Shown here: in pieces, positions 59,382 to 64,000 of the stretch
How positions within the stretch are numbered: the stretch's first letter is position 1
Layout: every line of letters begins with the position of its first letter
Origin: Leifsonia sp. Root4
GTDB lineage: Bacteria > Actinomycetota > Actinomycetes > Actinomycetales > Microbacteriaceae
Assembly (NCBI RefSeq): GCF_001425085.1
Contig: NZ_LMDN01000001.1
Span: 1,142,550 to 1,206,549, forward strand
Direction of reading: 5' to 3'
Length of the DNA: 64,000 bases
The notes under the pieces: generated by a model
The model's input: the letters and a program-made list of their open reading frames with translations, nothing else
What the model was told of the DNA's origin: nothing
Databases searched by the model: none
Program-made: the position numbers and the translations under genes

Positions 59382-60806
59382 GTGTCATCGGAACCCTGGG
59401 GCGTGAACCCCGATCGCGCACTGCCGGCGGAGCCCACGCAGCGCGGCATCGCGCGGGAGCTCTACCGGGCCGTGGCCGATCTGCCGATCATCTCGATGCA
59501 CGGCCACATCGACGTCGGCGCGATCCTGCGCAACGACGCGTTCGGCGACCCGGCCGAGATGTTCATCATCCCCGACCACTATCTGCTGCGGATGTTGGTC
59601 TCCCAGGGCATCACACACGAGCAACTCGGCGTGCGGCCGCTGGACGGCGGCGGTTTCGAGACCGATCACCGCATGGTCTGGCGTCGTTTCGCCGAGAACT
59701 GGAAGCTCTTCCGCGGCACCCCCACCCGCTACTGGATGGAACACGAGCTCTCCCTGATCTTCGGCATCACCGAAGCGCCGTCCGCGGCCACAGCCGACGC
59801 AATCTACGACCAGCTCTCCGAGACCCTCGCTCGGCCGGAGTGGCACATTCGGCCGCTCTTTGATCGCTTCAACATCGAGATGCTGAGCACGACGGATGCC
59901 GCGCACTCCGCGCTCACCGAGCACGCGGCGCTCGCCGCTGAGGGCTGGGGCGAGCGGGTTGTCCCGACGTTCCGCCCAGACAGCGTCTTCTACCCCGACC
60001 GTGCAGACTGGCGGAGCGAGATCGAGGCGCTGGCCGGGGTGAGCGGCATCGACATCGTCGACTACCCCAGCTTCCTCGAGGCGCTGCAGCAGCGCCGCTT
60101 CGCCTTCGTCGCCGCCGGCGGCCTGGCAACGGATCACGGCCACCTCAGCGCCGACACGACACCGCTCGACGCCATCGAGGCCCACCGCATCTTCGCCGAG
60201 GCACTCCGCGGCCCGGTCGACACGGCCGCCGCGGCCACCTTCGCCGCCAACATGCTGTTCGAGAGCGCGCGGATGTCGGTGCAGGACGGTCTCGTCATGC
60301 AGCTGCACCCCGGCGTTGCGCGCAACCACTCCGCTCCCAACTTCCGGGCGTTCGGCGCCGACAAGGGCTTCGACATCCCGCAGAACGTCGAGTTCACCCG
60401 GGCGCTGCAGCCACTGCTCGACGCCTTCGGCTTCGAGCCGCGCTTCCGGCTGATCCTGTTCACCATCGACGAGACGGTGTACTCCCGGGAGCTCGCACCG
60501 ATCGCCGGCGCCTACCCCGCCGTCAAGCTCGGCGCCCCGTGGTGGTTCCTCGACTCCCCGGACGGCATGATGCGTTTCCGCGAACTCGTCACCGAGTCCG
60601 CCGGCTTCTACAACACGAGCGGCTTCGTCGACGACACGCGCGCCTTCGCCTCCATCCCGGCGCGGCACGACCTGGCCCGCCGGGTCGATGCCGGATACCT
60701 CTCGAAGCTCGTCGCCGAACACCGCCTGGGTATCGACGAGGCGACGGAGACGATCATCGACCTCGCCCACACGCTGCCGCTGGCGGCGTACGCGCGCAGA
60801 GCCTGA
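59382..60806 (+). CDS. uxaC: Glucuronate isomerase
   Basis: A 474-aa amidohydrolase-like TIM-barrel enzyme that converts D-glucuronate to D-fructuronate (and galacturonate to tagaturonate). The metal-site motif PIISMHGHIDVGAIL is near residue 38. GFFTDH-type HRMVWRRFAENWKLFRGTPTRYWMEHEL, LSTTDAAHSALTEH, and the C-terminal GAPWWFLDSPDGMMRFRELVTESAGFYNTSGFVDDTRAFASIPARHDLARRVDA are all strongly diagnostic. GTG start with GAGGAGG. It begins an operon with the mannonate dehydratase 60 bp downstream. Confidence 0.95.
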   Translation: MSSEPWGVNPDRALPAEPTQRGIARELYRAVADLPIISMHGHIDVGAILRNDAFGDPAEMFIIPDHYLLRMLVSQGITHEQLGVRPLDGGGFETDHRMVWRRFAENWKLFRGTPTRYWMEHELSLIFGITEAPSAATADAIYDQLSETLARPEWHIRPLFDRFNIEMLSTTDAAHSALTEHAALAAEGWGERVVPTFRPDSVFYPDRADWRSEIEALAGVSGIDIVDYPSFLEALQQRRFAFVAAGGLATDHGHLSADTTPLDAIEAHRIFAEALRGPVDTAAAATFAANMLFESARMSVQDGLVMQLHPGVARNHSAPNFRAFGADKGFDIPQNVEFTRALQPLLDAFGFEPRFRLILFTIDETVYSRELAPIAGAYPAVKLGAPWWFLDSPDGMMRFRELVTESAGFYNTSGFVDDTRAFASIPARHDLARRVDAGYLSKLVAEHRLGIDEATETIIDLAHTLPLAAYARRA

Positions 60807-60866
60807 GCCGACATCCGCCCCACCCATACCGACACACGAACAGTCAGTGAAGAAAAGAGAAGCACC

Positions 60867-62099
60867 GTGAGCACCATTGAACGCGCAGAAGTCTTCGTCA
60901 CGAGTCCGGGACGCAACTTCGTCACGCTGAAGATCACCACCTCGGATGGGGTGACCGGCCTCGGCGACGCGACCCTGAACGGCCGCGAGCTCTCGGTCGT
61001 CGCCTACCTCACTGAGCACGTCATCCCGATGCTGATCGGGCGAGACCCGCAGAACATCGAGGACACCTGGCAGTACCTCTACCGTGGCGCGTACTGGCGC
61101 CGCGGCCCCGTCACCATGGCGGCGATCGCCGCCGTCGACGTCGCCCTGTGGGACATCAAGGGCAAGATCACGGGGCAGCCGGTGTACCAGCTGCTCGGAG
61201 GTGCCTCCCGCACCGGTGCGCTCGCCTACGGGCACGCCTCCGGCTCCGACATCCCCTCGCTGTTCACCTCGATCCGGAACCACCTCGACCAGGGTTTCAA
61301 GGCGATCCGGATCCAGACCGGAGTTCCCGGGCTCGGCCAGGTCTACGGTGTCGCAGGCGACCAGGCTCCCGGCCAGCGCTACGACTACGAACCGGCCAAG
61401 CGCACGTCCGTGCCGAGCGAGGAGGAGTGGGACACCGCCGCCTACCTCAACCACATCCCCAGCGTCTTCGCCGCCGTGCGCGAGGAGTTCGGCTACGAGC
61501 TCCCCCTGCTGCACGACGGACACCACCGGATGACGCCCAACCAGGCCGCCATCCTCGGCAAGTCGCTCGAGCCGTACAAGCTGTTCTGGCTCGAGGACTG
61601 CACGCCGGGCGAGAACCAGGAGGCGCTGCGCCGCGTGCGCTCCCAGACGACGACGCCGCTCGCCATCGGCGAGGTCTTCAACACCGTCTTCGACTACCAG
61701 ACGCTCATCACGGAGCAGCTGATCGACTACGTGCGCAGCGCCGTCACGCACACCGGTGGCATCAGCGCACTGAAGAAGATCATGGACTTCGCGGCGGTCT
61801 ACCAGATTAAGTCCGGCTTCCACGGCCCGACCGACATCTCACCCGTCGGCATGGCCGCGGCGCTGCACCTCGACATCGCCATCCACAACTTCGGCATCCA
61901 GGAGTACATGAAGCACCCCGCCGACACGCTGGAGGTCTTCGAGACCAGCTACAGCTTCGAGAACGGCCTGCTGCACCCGGGAACGAACCCCGGCCTCGGC
62001 GTCGAGTACAACGAGGAGCTGGCCGCCGGCTTCGAGTACGCGCCGGCGTACCTGCCCGTCAACCGGCTGCAGCTCGACGGCACGATCCACGACTGGTGA
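60867..62099 (+). CDS. manD: Mannonate dehydratase, enolase superfamily (ManD/RspA)
   Basis: A 410-aa enolase-superfamily enzyme. N-terminal capping domain [54 protein letters not shown]. Barrel with metal ligands in [15 protein letters not shown] (Asp), [10 protein letters not shown] (Glu) and [13 protein letters not shown] (Glu), a catalytic RYDYEPAKR loop and [18 protein letters not shown]. It dehydrates D-mannonate to 2-keto-3-deoxygluconate, replacing the unrelated UxuA. This completes glucuronate to KDG together with UxaC and UxuB. GTG start behind AGAAAAGAGAAG. A terminator follows. Confidence 0.9.
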   Translation: MSTIERAEVFVTSPGRNFVTLKITTSDGVTGLGDATLNGRELSVVAYLTEHVIPMLIGRDPQNIEDTWQYLYRGAYWRRGPVTMAAIAAVDVALWDIKGKITGQPVYQLLGGASRTGALAYGHASGSDIPSLFTSIRNHLDQGFKAIRIQTGVPGLGQVYGVAGDQAPGQRYDYEPAKRTSVPSEEEWDTAAYLNHIPSVFAAVREEFGYELPLLHDGHHRMTPNQAAILGKSLEPYKLFWLEDCTPGENQEALRRVRSQTTTPLAIGEVFNTVFDYQTLITEQLIDYVRSAVTHTGGISALKKIMDFAAVYQIKSGFHGPTDISPVGMAAALHLDIAIHNFGIQEYMKHPADTLEVFETSYSFENGLLHPGTNPGLGVEYNEELAAGFEYAPAYLPVNRLQLDGTIHDW

Positions 62100-62130
62100 T
62101 CGCCGGGCGTTGAACGTCAGCGCTGAACGC

Positions 62131-62167
62131 AGAAGGGCCGATTCGCGAGAGTCGGCCCTTCTTCTTT
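62131..62167 (+). terminator. Terminator after manD
   Basis: A perfect 11-bp stem AGAAGGGCCGA with 62152-62162, 10-nt loop, then TCTTT. Confidence 0.85.
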
Positions 62168-62169
62168 GC

Positions 62170-62638
62170 CAGCGTGGGTTTCGACAAGCTCAACCAACGG
62201 AAGACTGCCTGCTGGTTGAGTAGCGAGGAACGAGCGTATCGAAACCTCACGGACCGCAGCCGTCGCACGGACTTCGGTCTCGATACGGCCGTAGACGGCC
62301 TACTCGACCAGCGTGGAGGGTTTCGACAGGCTCAACCAACGGGGGGTCTCGGAACAGCTTGCCGGTTGAGTAGCGAGGAACGAGCGTATCGAAACCTCAC
62401 GGGCTGGAGCGTTCGCACGGACATCGGTCTCGATACGGCCGTAGACGGCCTACTCGACCAGCGTGGAGGGTTTCGACAGGCTCAACCAGCGCGGCGCGCA
62501 GCGTCGCGAAAGGCGGCAGCCCAATCCAAGGCAAACTCAGGATCCGCGACCGATGCTGGCAGGGTTTCGACAGGCGCGACCAGCGGGGGCGGAGGGGTTT
62601 CGACAGGCTCAACCGACGCGGCGCGCAGCGGAGCGGTG
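62170..62638. repeat. Repeat region, families A, B and D
   Basis: No gene in about 470 bases. Family A occurs at about 62178-62200, 62327-62345, 62469-62490, 62563-62580 (degenerate) and 62597-62615. A ~150-bp unit containing family D (GAGTAGCGAGGAACGAGCGTATCGAAACC and TCGATACGGCCGTAGACGGCCTACTCGACC) is present twice (about 62212-62345 and 62364-62490). A complete family-B element (head CGCGGCGC-gca-GCGTCGCG, tail CGACCGATGCTGGC) lies at 62490-62562, and a truncated head at 62618. Confidence 0.8.
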
Positions 62639-62639
62639 C

Positions 62640-63314
62640 TCAGCTGGTGGCGAGCTGCCCGCCGACGAGCGCGTGGCCGTCCGAGTGGGCGCGGAACAGT
62701 CGTGCCGCGGTCTCCGGGTCACCACCGTCGAGCGCGCTCAGCAGGCCGCGGTGCGTCTCGGCGACCTGGTGCCAGTCCCCGACGAAGTTGGGGTCGGAGA
62801 CAACGTGCAGCGAGCGCATGCTCGGCTCGATCTGCTCCCACATTCGCGGCAGGTACACGTTGCCGCTCAGTTCGATCACCGTGCGGTGGAAGAACAGGTC
62901 GAGTTCGCGGAACCCGGCGATGTCACCGGCGGATGCCGCCTCGTGCATCTGGTCGATGGCGTCCGCGAGTGCGTCGTGCGCCGCGGGGTTCAGCTGGCCG
63001 CACGCCAACGAGGCGGCGAGGCCCTCGAGCGCGATGCGCACGGTGCGCGCCTGCTCGGCCTCCTCTTCGCTGAACGCCGTGACGAAGCTGCCCCGGTGCG
63101 GAACGTGCGTGACAACGCCCTCGTGGATGAGGCGCTTCAGCGCCTCACGCACCGGCGCCTGGCTGACTTCGAGCTCGCGCGCCAGCTGGGATTCCACCAA
63201 CTGCGCACCCGGCTCGAAGGTGCCGTTCCTGATCGAGGTCTTGATCAGCGCGTAGACCCGGTCCGAGAGCAGACCTCGGTCCAGGCTCAGAGAGGTGTAG
63301 CCTGCGTCGCTCAT
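62640..63314 (-). CDS. GntR-family regulator (FadR/FCD type)
   Basis: A 224-aa protein. Winged helix LLSDRVYALIKTSIRNGTFEPGAQLVESQLARELEVSQAPVREALKRLIHEGVVTHVPHRGSFV (about 15-80). The C-terminal all-helical FCD domain carries the metal-binding set: Asp/His in FRELDLFFHRTVIELSGN and His in VAETHRGLLSALDGGD and RAHSDGHA. Such proteins respond to small carboxylates and often control sugar-acid catabolism. The ATG overlaps the upstream lactonase stop (TGATG), so they form an operon. Next to the uronate genes, a role in that pathway is likely but unproven. Confidence 0.9.
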   Translation of the reverse strand: MSDAGYTSLSLDRGLLSDRVYALIKTSIRNGTFEPGAQLVESQLARELEVSQAPVREALKRLIHEGVVTHVPHRGSFVTAFSEEEAEQARTVRIALEGLAASLACGQLNPAAHDALADAIDQMHEAASAGDIAGFRELDLFFHRTVIELSGNVYLPRMWEQIEPSMRSLHVVSDPNFVGDWHQVAETHRGLLSALDGGDPETAARLFRAHSDGHALVGGQLATS

Positions 63315-64000
63315 CAATTCAACCTACCGTCGCGTTGCGTGAATGTCGTCATGGGTGATTCGGCCACGCTATCGCGTCTGCCGTATCGGGGCCGGGATTG
63401 CCCGAACTCCAATGTGGTCGCGGCGGCCGGCACCGGTTGCCTGAGGCCGTACACGGAGCGAGCGGTCTCGCCGAAGATGCGTTCCCGCTCCTCGTCCGTG
63501 CAGTGCGCCAGCTCGGCGTCGATGCGGCGGAGAACCCCGGCGTAGTCCAGCCCGGTGCGCATCGACATCGGCCAGTCGCTGCCGAAGAGCAGCCGTTCCG
63601 CCCCGAAGGAGTCGAGTGCGGCGCGCACGATGCGCCCCGGTGCGTCTGGGCGACTGTCGTCATCCGCCAGAGAGAGGATGCCGGAGATCTTCGCATTCAC
63701 CGTTGGCTGCGCCGCGACAGCGGCCAGCTCGGCCTCCCAGCCCACCTCGATCGGATCCTGGCCGATCCCCATGTGGCAGAGCACGATGGTCAGCGCCGGG
63801 TGGCGTTCGGCGAGGCGTGAGACGGAGCGGAGTTGCGCGGGCCGCAGCAGCAGCTCGAGCACGAGACCATTGGCGGCCAGGCCGGAGCAGAGCGCGTCGA
63901 TGCCGGGGATCGCGGTGAGGTCGTCCGAGGCGCCGCGTGCCGGGATGCGCACGCCGACGACGGGGCCGCCGTTCTCCAGCGAGCGAGCGACTGCGGGGTG
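63314..64000 (-). CDS. Amidohydrolase family, lactonase-like (5' end outside window)
   Basis: An open frame runs from the stop at 63314 to the window edge (229 codons), so the N-terminal part with the HxH motif is missing. Visible: VVGVRIPARG, ALTIVLCHMGIGQDPIEVGWEAEL (metal histidine), NAKISGILSLADDD, ALDSFGAERLLFGSDWPMSMRTGLDYAGVL (catalytic Asp in FGSDWP), and ERERIFGETARSVYGL. This is the amidohydrolase_2 type that includes sugar-acid lactonases and decarboxylases. With the GntR gene and neighbouring uronate genes, an aldonolactone/uronolactone hydrolase is a reasonable guess. Confidence 0.8.
   Translation of the reverse strand, partial: HPAVARSLENGGPVVGVRIPARGASDDLTAIPGIDALCSGLAANGLVLELLLRPAQLRSVSRLAERHPALTIVLCHMGIGQDPIEVGWEAELAAVAAQPTVNAKISGILSLADDDSRPDAPGRIVRAALDSFGAERLLFGSDWPMSMRTGLDYAGVLRRIDAELAHCTDEERERIFGETARSVYGLRQPVPAAATTLEFGQSRPRYGRRDSVAESPMTTFTQRDGRLN

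Noticed and set aside
62174-63073. 299-codon open frame across the repeat region and GntR gene
   Set aside because: The N-terminal part is translation of family A/B/D repeats (RQAQPA-type strings) and the rest is antisense to the GntR gene.
1-64000. tRNA, rRNA, replication origin or prophage
   Set aside because: I searched by eye for TTCGAATC-type T-arms, rRNA cores, DnaA-box clusters and phage structural genes and found none.

Overview
The window reads as chromosomal DNA of a high-GC actinobacterium, most likely family Microbacteriaceae. The reasons are strong third-position GC, many GTG starts, leaderless-looking promoters (TANNNT six to eight bases before the start codon), DtxR-type iron boxes, a DUF3073 gene next to purM, a PurS/PurQ/small-PurL FGAM synthase, and interspersed repeats based on TTTCGACAGGCTCAACC. 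I see no rRNA, tRNA, phage, transposase or CRISPR. Gene calls rest on protein motifs read by eye.

Layout. 1-4.4 kb: lipoprotein fragment, TipA-like MerR regulator, DUF4097-PadR pair behind a duplicated palindrome, small zinc-ribbon gene and OhrR-like MarR gene. 4.5-10.2 kb: GH1 beta-glucosidase, KimA-type potassium importer, FAD monooxygenase-like enzyme, DUF3073. 10.4-14.6 kb: purM, purF and a small membrane protein. 14.7-23 kb: iron-regulated heme uptake, with a giant surface HtaA protein divergent from hmuTUV. 23-28.4 kb: SCP2-like protein, purD, secreted GH5 cellulase, purC. 28.5-33.7 kb: VOC protein, TetR regulator, and a kynurenine operon (TDO, amidohydrolase, kynureninase). 33.9-36.1 kb: PadR-MFS efflux pair. 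36.2-43.7 kb: six-gene phosphonate operon (phnD, phnC, fused phnE, FAD oxidoreductase, phosphonatase-like HAD, alcohol dehydrogenase). 43.9-47 kb: DrrAB-type ABC exporter, purS-purQ. 47-50.2 kb: repeats, small repeat-rich protein, catalase, Fur regulator. 50.3-56.5 kb: DUF3817, methyltransferase, XRE-cupin regulator, cupredoxin lipoprotein, purL, NUDIX. 56.5-64 kb: hexuronate catabolism (fructuronate reductase, LacI, uxaC, manD-type mannonate dehydratase) and a GntR/lactonase-like pair cut by the window end.

How it fits together: seven de novo purine genes (purM, F, D, C, S, Q, L) are scattered singly or in pairs through 45 kb, with accessory nutrient modules (heme, cellulose, tryptophan, phosphonate, uronate) between them.

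The most unusual signal is non-coding. About ten copies of a ~75-bp element (family B) have a head hairpin whose two arms change together between copies while the following GAAAGGCGGCAGCC block stays fixed. Several copies start exactly at a stop codon, and one is read in frame as the N-terminus of HmuU. Other repeat families (A, C, D) and very long unique hairpins at gene 3' ends fill most of the remaining intergenic space.
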